This document shows, in pieces, positions 1 through 12,009 of a DNA stretch of 64,000 nucleotides (position 1 is its first letter; each line of letters begins with the position of its first letter). The notes beneath the pieces were generated by a model that was given only the letters and a program-made list of their open reading frames with translations, did no database searches and was not told the origin of the DNA. The stretch is from Annona cherimola (lineage: Eukaryota; Streptophyta; Magnoliopsida; Magnoliales; Annonaceae). Made by a program: the position numbers and the translations under genes. The stretch lies in the NCBI GenBank assembly GCA_030490835.1, contig CM059975.1, positions 3,003,579 through 3,067,578 on the forward strand, read 5' to 3'.

Positions 1-357
1 CCTTATAAGGCCATTTATACCTTAACAAAGGAATTTGAAACCCAGATAATACGATTTAATGAAATCACTCTAATCTAACTGCGTCTAACCGCGTCTAACC
101 GCATCTAACCGCATCTAATTTTTGAAATTAATAACTTAATCCTAATTCAACACCTGTAATATGATCATAGGCCTCTTATAAGGCCATTTATACCTTAATA
201 ACGGAATTTGAATTTCAGATAATATGATTTAATGAAATCACCCTAATCTAACTGCGTCTAACCGCGTCTAACCGCATCTAACCGCGTCTAACCGCATCTA
301 ACTGCGTCTCACCGTGTCTAACCGCATCTAACCGTATCTAACCACATCTAATTTTTT
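1..357. repeat. Satellite-like tandem repeat, left array
   Basis: Units of about 172 bp begin with CTTATAAGGCCATTTATACC (positions 2 and 174). Each carries a run of a degenerate decamer, TCTAACCGCR, followed by TAATTTTTGAAATTAATAA. The number of decamers differs between units, so unit length varies. The same family in the same orientation closes the window at 63,285-64,000. No coding potential was seen. Confidence 0.9.
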
Positions 358-540
358 ATAATTTATGAATTTTTTACCTAATCTGTGTATTTTGCAAAAT
401 ACATATACTTAAATATTTATTCGAGGACTAAATAATTTTAAAACTAAATAAATATATAAGGTTATAATTAAAAATATTAACTCTACTCGATTAAATGAAA
501 TAGAAATTTACATAAATATATAAAACAGTAAAAAATATTA

Positions 541-903
541 TATATATGACGCTGTAGAACAAAAATTGTGATAAATTATATATAACTGTGATTTAGATTT
601 AATATGTAAACATATGTTACTTTTTGGGATTGGTTAAATGATCAATTTTGCAAATAGCTGTATTTAATAGAAATTTTATAACAAAATTTCTTAAAATTAT
701 AAAATAATATTATTACAGTTTATATTATAAATTTAAAGTATTAATATAATAATTGTGATTTATTGTTACAATAATTAATTAATTTAAACTAAAAATACAA
801 ATTTATTGACTTCAAGTGAAATCAATGTAAACAAACAATTTAATAAATATTTATATTGAACAAAAATTATATAGAAAATTTCATGTTATAGAACACCTCT
901 AAT
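541..903. repeat. AT-rich direct repeat, copy 1 (uninterrupted)
   Basis: This stretch, from ATATATGACGCTGTA to TATAGAACACCTCTAA, is matched closely by 1,077-1,095 plus 2,327-2,680. It is the uninterrupted version of the second copy and so shows the empty site of the transposon at 1,096-2,318. Positions 358-540 are plain AT-rich DNA in which I see nothing. Confidence 0.85.
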
Positions 904-1076
904 ATGTACCCTCGTGTTATATCTTCTGTAAATTTTCTATCAAAATTTAATTTTTCTTTTAATTTCTTAGTAATGGATACCTTTTTGCGAAATCTTACAT
1001 TCATAGGGTTTTTTTGTAAAATATTGCGTCCGGAGGTCATATCTGCGGTAGTAGTTAGAATTGTAAAAATTATTAT
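904..1076. other. Spacer between the two direct-repeat copies
   Basis: AT-rich DNA with no recognisable gene. A 62-codon open frame exists here but has no domain and no codon pattern that would support it. Confidence 0.5.
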
Positions 1077-1095
1077 ATATATGACGCTGTAAAAC

Positions 1096-2318
1096 CAATG
1101 TTATCAAAATCGGACCGGACTGGCCGGTCCGACCGGGAACCGGTCCCATGGCCGGTTCGATCCATTACGGTTCGGTTCAATTACCAGAAACCGCTCGAAC
1201 CGGTGAACCGGCGGTCGAACCGTATTTACCGGTTCAACCGGGTTCGACCGGTCGGTCAAAAATCGGAACACCTGCCTCGCGCCCTCGCCTGCCCGACGCC
1301 CTCTTCAGCTCTTCTTCTTCAGTTCTTCCCCCTTTCGAAACCCTAGCGTTGCGCCGCTGCCTCGCGCCTGCGCCCGCCTGCCCCGGCCGCCTCCTTGCGA
1401 TCATCTTCCTCTTCGCCGTCTGCATCCACGGCGCCGGTGCTAGCAGGATCCCGCGTCCCGCCACTCCTGTGCATCCTGCTGCCTTGTCTCCACCGCCTGC
1501 ACGATCCCGCCACCCACGCAGTTCGCCGGCCTAGCAGTCCGCCACCCACAGCGCCGGCCGTTCGTCTCTGGTCGCCGTCTCTGGTCACGCTACCTGCGCC
1601 GTCCGTCTCTGGTCGTCTACCTTTGGTCGTCTCGCTGCCTCGCCGTCGCCGTCTCGCTGCCTGCGTACGGTAGTCGGCACTACTCACTGCCCCTTAATTA
1701 GATATTCAAATTTCAAATCTAGAAATTTAAAATTTTAACATATTTTAAAATGTTTAGTATTCTTAGTTTTAAAATGTTTAGTATTCTTAGTTTTAAAAAA
1801 TTAAAAATCGAAAAATCAAAATAAAAATATAAAATACCAAATATATTTTTAAAATACCAGATTTTAGTTTTACAACATGAAAATAATCAAATATATTTTA
1901 GTTAAATAATTTTACGAAAATAACCTAAGTACATAATTACATATTGCAATCCTAGCTCAAGGTGTAAATTTAATAATATTGCTAACAAATTAACAAATTA
2001 ACTAATGTTAATAAAATATTATAATTAATTAAATGTAGTTAATTTTTTAAAACTCGCTATTAATTTTAATCCTACATAATTTGTTCTTATATTGTGGTCC
2101 TTAAAATCCGACATATATATTTAAGATTTATAAAAATATAAGTTTATCAATATATTTAATTATTTATTTAAAATTTTAAAAAAATTAATATTTATTACAT
2201 CATAAAAATGTCATGCTGACGTCACTGGTTCGAACCGGTTTGATTAACCGGTCGAACCGGTTCGAACCAGACCAGTTCCTTTACCGGTTCAATCACCGGT
2301 TCGGTTCTGACAACATTG
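1096..2318. mobile_element. hAT-type non-autonomous DNA transposon with GC-rich core
   Basis: Terminal inverted repeats of about 23 bp with four mismatches begin CAATGTTATCAAAATCGG on the left and end CCGGTTCGGTTCTGACAACATTG-like on the right. Subterminal ACCGG/CCGGT motifs are dense. An 8-bp target duplication TGTAAAAC flanks it (1,088-1,095 and 2,319-2,326), the length expected of hAT elements. The copy of the host repeat at 541-903 shows the unoccupied site. The core at 1,260-1,690 is GC-rich and looks like plant 5' gene sequence (it includes GAAACCCTAGC), so it may be captured host DNA. No transposase is present, and the overlapping open frames on both strands of the GC-rich core look like composition artefacts. 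Confidence 0.87.
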
Positions 2319-2326
2319 TGTAAAAC

Positions 2327-2690
2327 TAAAATTGTAATAAATTATATATAACTGTAATTTAGATTTAATATATAAATATATGTTACTGTTTGGGATTGGT
2401 TAAATAATCAATTTAGTAAATAACTACATTTAATAGAAATTTTATAATAAAATTTAATAAAATTATATAATAATATTATTACAGTTTATATTACAAATTT
2501 AACATATTAATATACTAATTGTGATTTATTGTTACTAAAATTAATAAATTTAAAATAAAAATAAAAATTTATTTACTTCAAGTGAAATTAGTGTAAAATT
2601 ATCAATTTAATAAATATTTACATTGAATAAAAAATTATAAAAAATCTTCATGTTATAGAACACCTCTAAATAAAGTTCAATCAAATTTAA
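2327..2690. repeat. AT-rich direct repeat, copy 2 (right part)
   Basis: This is the continuation of the repeat interrupted by the hAT-type element. It aligns base for base over most of its length with 555-903, including GGGATTGGTTAAAT and TATAGAACACCTCTAA. Confidence 0.85.
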
Positions 2691-3414
2691 AGTCCAATGA
2701 AATTTTTTTGATATAAAACTATAATTTAGATTTAAATAAACTAAATATATATGATTTTTGGGACTGATTTAATGATTAAGTATTTTTATATTAGTAAAAA
2801 ATTGTTTAATGAATCCATCTAAATCTAACATCTAATTATAAATTTTTTGAAATTAATCCAACTTTTATAATTCAAATTAATTGGAAAAAGGATTAATTCT
2901 AGCAAAAATGATTGATTTAAAAATAAGAGGGATATTTTCCAATTCTCACGCATCCGATTGATCTCCATGAACGGATGTTACTAGCAAGGCCTAAGAAGGA
3001 AAGTTCGTGCGCATACTTACTAACGTATTAACTGTTTGCCATAGTGACAACGGGGATATTTTCTACTATAGTAAAAGTCATCTATTTGCATTTTTTTATT
3101 TTTTAAATTATTGAGCTGAATATATTATTCATAAAAAATATTTATCATTTTTTGAATGTTTACTTTGAATTAGCTAATTTCTTATCCTTCCAATCGCATA
3201 AGTTGTCACATTCTATATTATAAATTAGAAAATATTAAAATTAACTTAAATATTGTATTTCTATATTTTTATTAAATAAAATTTGAAAATATATTATCGA
3301 TTGAAATTTATTTTTCAAAAATTAGTAACAATTATTATATCATGTAAATGTATAATTTAAAATATATACAAGTCATAGATTCAATGATTATATCATGTAA
3401 ATGTATCATAAACA
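2691..3414. other. AT-rich intergenic DNA
   Basis: No gene, RNA or clear repeat boundary was recognised in this stretch. Confidence 0.5.
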
Positions 3415-4069
3415 TGTGGATAAATAATTTTATAAAGTATTATCATATTTCAATACATATATGAATACATCTAAGTATTTTTAAATTTATACATGAATGT
3501 ACCTATTTTTTAGTAAATGTAGCTTATTTATATATTGGATTTAGGTGAAAATTGATTTCCTAGCTAAATAAATAATGTTAAGTACAATAAATGGATCGAA
3601 TTTTTCATCAAATATCTAAATATAAAAATGGAGGGGTTATATGAAACCACTTCTATGTAACTTGAATACATAGAAGCGGGCCCATAATTTGTGACATCAA
3701 ATGATTCAAATATCATATTAGGAATAAATTATTTTCAATTAGAAAATTTTAAAAGGGTAAAATCATCTTTTCAATAGGATAATCAACTATTTTTTACTGC
3801 ATATGTATGATAAAATGTCATTGATTTTCAAAAATGAAAAATAAATATCTAAAATACTCCAAAAATGGTAAAAATGATACACATGTTAAGTACACTTATA
3901 TTAACACTTGTATAATTTTTTTAAAAATATATATAAAAAATACGTTAATGCACCTGGGTGCACAGGATCACATTCCAATACTTACAACAACGGAATTTTT
4001 TGCATATAATAAAAATTGTTACTTGTAGTTATAAGTAGAAAGACATTGCTACCATATAATTATATGCCT

Positions 4070-5567
4070 ACTACAACAAAAAATACAATATGCAACACAT
4101 GCAAAATTGCAGCACATGTAGCAAATATATGTTGTATAGGATTTGATAAGCAACAAACAGGCACTGGTTGCATATAATACTGTATATAGCTAATCCATAG
4201 TCAGATTTCAGTTGTGTATGCACTTAATTATTATATTTAAGTATGAGGTATGATCTTCTTAGTTTGGGTTAAATTTTGCTTTTTTATACATAAATTTGTT
4301 ACTTTATGTGTATTTGATATATATTTTTATATTTTTAAACATAGAGTTATTTTAGTAATTTCAAATCATAAAAAATGGCTAAAATACCCTTATGTTTAAG
4401 AAGCTAAAAAATATATAACTCAAAAAATGGCAAAACTTGACTTATAAAATAAATATATATTAACAAGTTTATGAAAAAGTAAAAAATTAGAAATAAGTTT
4501 AGTGGCCCCAGCTTTTATAAGTACATGAAGGCATCATGTTTTTTTAACTATATGCTACCAAATGCATGTTATCACGTGATAGCAACATGCTTGTTGCTTA
4601 TAGCTATAAGCTATAAATTTTTATATGTAATAAATATTGTTATTACATATATTGATATTTCCTATTATGATAGTTAGTAACATATTTCCAAATGTAGCAA
4701 GTGAGTATAGTTACGACCACAATCAGATGACAGATTAGCTACATGTTGTATTATATGCAGCAAACACTTCTTCATTATATATAAAAATTATATGCAATAA
4801 ATACTTGATGAAAAAATTATTGCATTTATTTTCTTTTGTCACAGTGTATGAATTTGTTGCTAAACTTTTGTGGCAAATTAAGGAGAATTAGAAAAGTTTT
4901 CGTTGTAAAATGATATAATTTACCCGTAAATAGCCAATCGATGCGTGGCTGGTTGGTACATGGAGTTGTCTGCCAATAAGCAACATGAGGTCGAATCCTA
5001 AGGACGTCATTTGGTGAGAGCAGTGTGTCTTCTATTTAGATAAGAGTAATGTATTTCCCAAAAAATAGGAAATAGCAATTGGTCTCTCTTAACAAATAGA
5101 TAGGAGCTTCATTCCTCTTTTTGAAGAATTGTAAAATAGAGCTTGAATGTGATAGAAATTGTGATGATTGTGAATATATAGAAACCAAAAAAGTTAATTC
5201 ACACATAGCAATGGAGTAAAATTTTGGTGCTAAAAATCAACTTTTAGCAATTCTTTATAAATTTTAAAATTTTTAATTGTAGATAAAATCAAACGAGAAA
5301 ATGTAGCGAATGTGACCAATTTTTGTAGCTAAAATTTTAAGTTAGCTACATTTGTTCAATTGTAGACAAAAGTTTTATTATCATTTATAATTAAAATTTA
5401 ATGATTACTTTAAATGCACTTTAATAATCAATTTTATTATTCAGAAGCAACCAATTATTTTATAGATAAATAATTTATTGTAGTCAAAATATATTTAATT
5501 ATGCAACTAAATTGATTATATGTTAGTTTGTAACAAAAAAAATTTAACTGCAAAATTTGTTGTAGTG
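4070..5567. mobile_element. CACTA-like non-autonomous element, copy 1
   Basis: The left end reads ACTACAACAAAAAATAC and the right end reads TTTGTTGTAGTG, giving a short inverted repeat of the CACTACAAC type seen in plant CACTA elements. Short motifs such as GTAGCAAAT and TAGCTACATTTG recur in both orientations inside, as expected of subterminal repeats. There is no transposase ORF. I could not define a 3-bp target duplication. The paralogous copy is at 51,279-52,782. Confidence 0.6.
4936..5110 (+). mobile_element. tRNA-derived SINE-like stretch, copy 1
   Basis: GCGTGGCTGGTTGGTACATG resembles a polymerase III A box, and GGTCGAATCC about 42 bp downstream resembles a B box. This spacing is typical of tRNA-derived SINE heads. 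It cannot be a working tRNA gene, since the arms do not pair into a cloverleaf. The second copy is at 52,146-52,320. Confidence 0.4.
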
Positions 5568-5573
5568 CATATA

Positions 5574-5688
5574 CAAGCACTAGAACTCATGCTAATCTTT
5601 GCCCGAAAGGTCCAATATATATTAACTAGCAGCAATTTAGCTAGCTTAATATACGCGCATGGTTGTTTGAATATAATTGGTTCCACCA
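5574..5688 (+). promoter_or_regulatory. Terpene synthase promoter relic, left part
   Basis: GCTAATCTTTGCCCGAAAGG followed by TCCAATAT matches the region at 19,822-19,842 upstream of the intact terpene synthase. GTTGTTTGA-ATAT-GG-CCACC further down matches 19,843-19,865. The match is then cut by the Mutator-like element at 5,699 and resumes at 12,850. No terpene synthase exon follows. Confidence 0.6.
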
Positions 5689-5698
5689 TTTAAACTAA

Positions 5699-6260
5699 GA
5701 ATTGTGATCATTTACGACCGGTCGGTCACTCAGTCGCGGAACGACCATCGCTGCTAACCGTTGGATCTTGCGGGTTTAATGGAGACCGTCGGATGAGTCT
5801 CGAATTCGACTGCGCGGTCGTCAGTGCATTAATGGCGGGAAAAATATGCTTCAGCCCCCTGTCAGTGGGCGCAAACGCCCGCAGGCCCCTCCCAGCGCGC
5901 AACTTCCCTCTCCCCCACCTCTCTCTCTCTCTCCCGCAGCGCCCTGTCCAGATCCCGTGCACCCTCCCTCTCCCGCATCTCTCTCTCTCTCTCTCTCCCG
6001 CAGCGACTCTCTCCAGATCCCGCGCCCTCTCTCTCTCTCTCGATCTCCTCTCCCTTACCCGTCTGCCGATCCCTCACTCGATCTCTCTTCCCAGTTTTGT
6101 CTCCCGCCCGATCCCGGACGTCATCGTCGCTCGAGCCGCAGTCTTGGGGAGCCATCCCTCGCGCACCGACCATCTTCTCCTCCAGCTCAGGCGCAGAAGA
6201 CATAAGTAGCAGGTAAACGCTCCTCCCCGCCCGTCCTGAGCTCCTCCCGCCCGTCCATCT
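5699..6260 (+). repeat. MULE left terminal inverted repeat
   Basis: Matches the inverted sequence of about 12,010-12,839. Shared landmarks are GAATTGTGATCATTTAC, ACCGGTCGGTC, ACCGTTGGATC, ACCGTCGGATGA, CAGCCCCTGTCA-like sequence and, at the inner end, TAGCAGGTAAACGCTCCTCC. The middle (5,910-6,060) is a CT-rich stretch with repeated CTCTCTCTCCCGCAGCG. CT tracts of this kind are common in plant 5' leaders, so this arm may also be the promoter of the captured genes. Confidence 0.85.
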
Positions 6261-6394
6261 CACCCCCTCTCCCTCTGTTTTGCCTCTAATGCTGTTGAGA
6301 AATTTGAAATCTCACTCTTCCTCGGCCTTTCTTTCTTTTTCTCCGTCTCATTCTTTCTCTCTCTCACTCGCTTGGCTTTTGCATGCTAGATTTT

Positions 6395-7600
6395 CCTTCC
6401 AAGCTCCACAGCAACAAGGGGTAGCGGGAGTTCTTGGAGGAAATTTCTAGGGTTGAGGACTTCTTGAAAGATCCCTACACAGTTGGGGCTGGCGGGAAGA
6501 TGACGGTGCAAGTACCCGTTCCGAAGGTAGTGGTGTGCGCTGTAGCAACTGATGGATTCGGCCTCAGAGTTGAGCTACGCTTTTGTCGTTGCGTTTGCAG
6601 TTTTTTATTTTAACCCTTTTGATTTGCGTTTGGATACGGCTGAACCATCACCTGGAGCACCTCTACCCCCATTATTTGATGAGATGGGATACATATTTTG
6701 TCTGTGTCTGGCATGTGTCCAGATTCACACCCATATGGATCAACATTGTTGTCTCTATAAGCATGCATGGATATGCATATGAAACGTATACTTGGCTTAC
6801 CTTTAAAATTTCCATGGAATAGTTGTCTTGCTTCCAGGTCCATCTTTTATGCCATTATGGAACGCAATATCAAAGTCGTGTATATTTCAGTAATTGAAAG
6901 CTAATGGGTTTTTTATCATTTTAATTTTAAGGAGATAATCATTTAATTTGATGCAGAGAATTGTTTTATTCAGTGTTAGAAGATGTGGGTTTTCTATGCA
7001 TAAGTTAGAAGTGCTTCTGAGTTTTTGAGTCTTAAAATTTTTTGGCAAGGAATTTTTAATATGTTATTGCTGAGTAAATTTGAATTGAAATGGATTAGAA
7101 AATGTACGATCTTGTGTGTTCCCATTTTTGTTTGTTTTATTCACCCAACTATGGGCAGATGGTTTGTTCTTATTATTTCAGACTGGTATCCGTGTATTGA
7201 ATGACAATCTTATCAGACAACAATCTTATATTCAAAATCTAAGGTATGGTGCTTAAGCATATTTAAAATCTTAAACTATTTTGATTAAATGGCATTCTCA
7301 AATAGAAGATGGTTAAATGGAAGTCTGCAGATAGAAGACAGACTTAGTTGTAGAGCTGGGAATATTTGTACATGTCATTAATGAATGTAATGAGCTATAT
7401 GTTATTTGTAACCCCACTGCCTTTTGGAGGCTTCGATCTTCTTAAGATAATTGCATCCATTTGTTGTAACAATTATATTTGAATTCAAGAAACCAATTAG
7501 TTATAGCATGATTACCGTCTAATTTTTTTGCCATAGATGCAGAAAAGGTGCTTGAGCTAATTACAGCTTTAGAAAAGTTCACGTGTACCATGATTGACAT
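6395..7600 (+). pseudogene. Possible exons of an unidentified captured gene inside the MULE
   Basis: Several short coding-like stretches occur between plausible splice sites. 6,425-6,545 reads in one frame as FLEEISRVEDFLKDPYTVGA and onward. 7,181-7,241 (after TTATTTCAG, before GTATGG) reads TGIRVLNDNLIRQQSYIQNL. 7,538-7,608 (after TGCCATAG) reads DAEKVLELITALEKFTC. They precede the kinase exons on the same strand. I do not recognise the family. The link between the pieces is inferred only from splice-like borders and common strand. Confidence 0.35.
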
Positions 7601-7695
7601 AGCATCTGTAAATTATACAAAAGAAAATAAATAAAGGAAGACAATGACCCCTTTTTGGTCTGTGCAACAATTTATGACTACTGAATTCAATTTTT

Positions 7696-8819
<1,124 letters not shown>

Positions 8820-8933
8820 AATATTTGGATTGAAAGCTGAAAATTGAAATTCACAGGATAGAAAATATCAGTGAAAGCACAAAGCTAGTTTAGGTGAACA
8901 GTTCTGTAGCTTACAATTTGTAGCTTACAATAT

Positions 8934-11266
8934 CTAATTAAAGTTAAGAACAGGATATACGACAACTAAAGCAAACAAGATGAGCATAGCTCTCTTCAAG
9001 TTGAGCACATCCTTGTCTCTCTTTGCAAAAGCCTCCTTCAGTTCTACATCCCTCAAGATCAGAATTTCCTTCAAGTGTTGCATTTCACCTTTTAATTCAT
9101 TTGTTGTGGCCTTATGCTTTTGCTTTATTTCATTGATTTCTGCGATCTGGATCTCCCTTAAATCAGCAACGTAGTGAACCACTTCTCCAATATCTGCCAC
9201 AATCTCATCATGGTGGAATGGTATAAGTTGTCTTTCTTCCTGCATTTTCAACCTACTTTCGTCCTTTGATAAAACACCAGTCTTCATCGCAGAGCCTGAT
9301 CCACCCATCTGAAAAAACTACAACACTTTCCTGGTTCATGTTCATTTGAAGGTAATAGATCTCAGCTATGGATGAAAGCATACTATACACATCCTGTACG
9401 TTTAGTTTGAATAAAATGAGAAGTGTAGCAATGACATACCCGGAAATATGGACACCGTAGAAAACGCCGACCAGGATTTCTTTTAGTATGGGATGTCAAC
9501 ATAATAACCGGTTCACCACATGAACAAGTGCAATTTATGTGAGTATTTTCATCGAAGGTGTCATTTGCAACTCCACCCCCATTGTCTTCAACTCTATCGA
9601 GGAGACGAGTCTCGACACATGGCGGCTGCTTGGGTAACGCATCAAGTGCGATCATCATTTGCTCCATGTTAACTTTGACAATTTCGAATGCATCTAAGTT
9701 ATGCAATGCTTCGTGTCTAATATAACTGCACCACTTTGACAATGCATGATTGCGCACCGCAAGAGACTGCCTAGACTCATTGTCATCTAATGTGGATGGA
9801 TGCTTAAATTGAGATTTTGCACATTGTGTCCACCGTGCCATTATGAGGAAAGGAGGCATCGACTTCATTTTAAGAAATCGAAGTATTGCGAGAATATGCT
9901 TACAAATCATTCCAAAAGATTCAAATTTCATGCACGGACAGACAACCACTAACTCCCTTGCATTCCATGTTACGAGCTTTAGTTTACTTTCATCTTCATC
10001 TTCGCAATGGTGCACTCGCCACTGTTGTATTATGCTCTCTCCTTCTATTCTTTCTGCAAAATATAAGAGGCTTTGCTCCAGCTCCTTTTGAAATAATAAG
10101 AACAAATTCAATGTATACACTTTTGCCATACGAGCTTCCAATGTAAGTGTTGTTTTCAATACAGGTACCCCATGCAAAGTACGATAATCTGCCTCCTCTT
10201 GTGCTTCGCGTTTGCGCTCAACGGCTTTATCATATCCCTCAGCAAAATCAACCATATTGGACTTATGACTTACAAATCCATCGAAATATGCATTTATACT
10301 TTCACTCCTAGCTGTGGTCCTCATGCCAGCAGAAAAAAATTTTCGTGTCAAAGTTGGAATCCATTGTTCACGTATTTCATACATGTGTGCCAACCAAGCA
10401 TTCTCTTCCAAATTGAATTCATGAACCATCGCTTGCCAACATTCCTCGAATTCAACCTCACTTTCGGTGCCATATAAGCAATGATTCCACTTGCTCTTGA
10501 AAGATGGGTGCTCATGGATGACATGGGATAATTTCTCAGGCAATTTTCTACATATATGCCACAAGCACAATAGGTGCGTTGTGTTGGGAAAAACAGCTTT
10601 AACGGCTGCCCCAATTGCTGCATCTTGATCTGTTATAATGGTTTTCGGGTGGACACCACCCATTGCGTGTACCCATGTTTGGAACAGCCACTTGAAGTCA
10701 TCGATTGTCTCGCCAAAAAGCAAGCCTGCTCCCAACAGTATCGATTGTTTATGGTGATTGACACCAACAAATGGACCAAAAGGCATGTCATACTCATTTG
10801 TCTTGTAAGTGGTGTCAAAGCATACAACATCACCAAAAACAATGTAGTCTTCCTTCGACTTCCCATCGACCCAAAAACAAGACGTCAATCTCATGTCTTC
10901 GTCAATCTGAATTTCATATGAGAATTGAGAATCCTCTTGACTCTTTCACTGAAAAAAACGCAACAGATTGTTCGCATCACCTCCGAACATCATTTGCCGC
11001 TTTTGCCTTAGTGCATTCCTAGCATCCCTTTCAGAGAAGTGAAGATGAGAAGGGCCTCCTACTTCATGCCTCATGAAGGTAATAGATCGCGCCACCCCAA
11101 TCCCAGAGGCTTTCATAGATGATATTAGATTTAAATCATCTTCGGTTATCTTTTTGTGTGACCACAGTTTTCGAGTCTTTGTTGGAGTACACAGTGCATG
11201 GTTATGCATTGGTACAAACTGAGAGATATGATAAGCATGGCCTTCTCGACTCAAATTCAGGTACAC
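8934..11266 (-). pseudogene. FAR1-type MULE transposase, interrupted by one stop
   Basis: Read on the minus strand. 11,266-10,949 carries the end of a FAR1 DNA-binding domain (FVPMHNHAL, RSI-like linker). After an in-frame TGA at 10,946-10,948 the same frame continues to 9,440 with FWVDGKSKEDYIVFGDVVCF, FDTTYKT (first catalytic Asp), FGPFVGVNHH, ITDQDAAIG (second Asp), CLWHICRKL, and a SWIM zinc finger CPC-x9-CKH. It ends with a GRF-type finger (CSCGEP...NPGRRFLRCPYF). A 131-bp intron (9,439-9,309, GTATGT...TTTTCAG) probably joins it to 9,308-8,934, which encodes a long charged coiled coil and one membrane-like segment at the C-terminus. No ATG is evident at 11,266: the frame opens with GTG and the true N-terminus is missing or in another exon. 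The single stop could be a recent CGA-to-TGA type change. Residues are otherwise well kept, so decay is young. Confidence 0.87.
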
Positions 11267-11279
11267 TTTAGCAGGACAC

Positions 11280-12009
11280 GAATGGGTTTAACTTTCTGAT
11301 CCACCATATCAATAAGATGAAGTCCTATAATGATTAGAATACAACTAGAATTCAATCAACCATATGTTAATAACAATTGTGTTGTTGGAATGGGTTTATA
11401 AAATACCCATGGGCCTAGAAGGCACTTTATCTGAGAGTTATTGAAAAGAGCACTTTATCTGAGAGTTATCTGAGAGGTATTGTCGCTTATAAGTATATCC
11501 AATGATTTTTTGTTAGGCACAATAAATTTAATTTCTTGTATATATGGATGTTTCTTATTGTGATCTATAAATAAATGATAATCCTAATATTAGTGTAAAA
11601 ATCATTTTGATGAAAAAAGCCTGGGTATACAAAAATGAAATTTTAATCAAATTATGAATTTGTATTTTGAGGGCTCCCAAAGTATTGAATTAAGGTAATT
11701 TTTATGTTTTAATTGAATAAATACTAACAAACACATAAAAATGGGTGACTTGAATTTATTATAAAAAATGTCTTCTATTGTGAAAACCATATTAAAAATT
11801 TGCTGAAATGGATGCGAATTAAGACAGCCCCTGTCAGCTCCTATTGTGAAAACCATATAAAAAATGTCTTCTTTGTGACCATCAGCTCATTTAATTTTAC
11901 ACAATAAAACATGAAAGATTCACATACATCTCTGCGAGAGTATGTGAAAGGTCAACAACGTGGTTCATCTAGATTTTTCTTGGTTGTTGAAGATGGTGGA
12001 ATAGAACGG
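11280..12009. other. AT-rich interior of the MULE
   Basis: No gene recognised. A short tandem motif GCACTTTATCTGAGAGTTAT occurs twice near 11,424-11,470. TATTGTGAAAACCATATWAAAAA occurs twice, near 11,777 and 11,843. Confidence 0.5.

Larger units (their letters stand above)
3415..5640. repeat. Segmental duplication, copy 1
   Basis: The blocks 3,415-3,790 and 3,985-5,620 are close matches, in the same order and orientation, to 49,305-49,700 and 51,190-52,835. Shared landmarks include TGGAGGGGTTA near 3,631 and 49,522, and the SINE-like block at 4,936. A 135-bp piece at 3,835-3,970 (AAAATGGTAAAAATGATAC to CACCTGGGTGCACAGG) belongs to the foldback family described at 15,050 and is absent from the other copy. 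Confidence 0.85.

Noticed and set aside
1..360. Telomeric repeat
   Set aside because: TCTAACCGCR contains CTAAC but does not match the plant telomere CCCTAAA, and it is built into longer 170-215 bp units.
1148..1687. Overlapping open frames on both strands in a GC-rich patch
   Set aside because: They lie inside the hAT-type element, overlap each other on opposite strands and show no domain; GC-rich composition alone explains them.
4936..5010. Functional tRNA gene
   Set aside because: A- and B-box-like motifs are present, but no cloverleaf with acceptor and anticodon arms can be drawn.
5793..6263. Arg/Ser/Leu-rich open frames of 119-138 codons
   Set aside because: They arise from the CT-repeat tract in the MULE arm (both strands open at once) and have no gene-like structure.
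8980..9174. Plus-strand hydrophobic frame of 64 codons
   Set aside because: It is the complement of the coiled-coil C-terminal exon of the minus-strand transposase.
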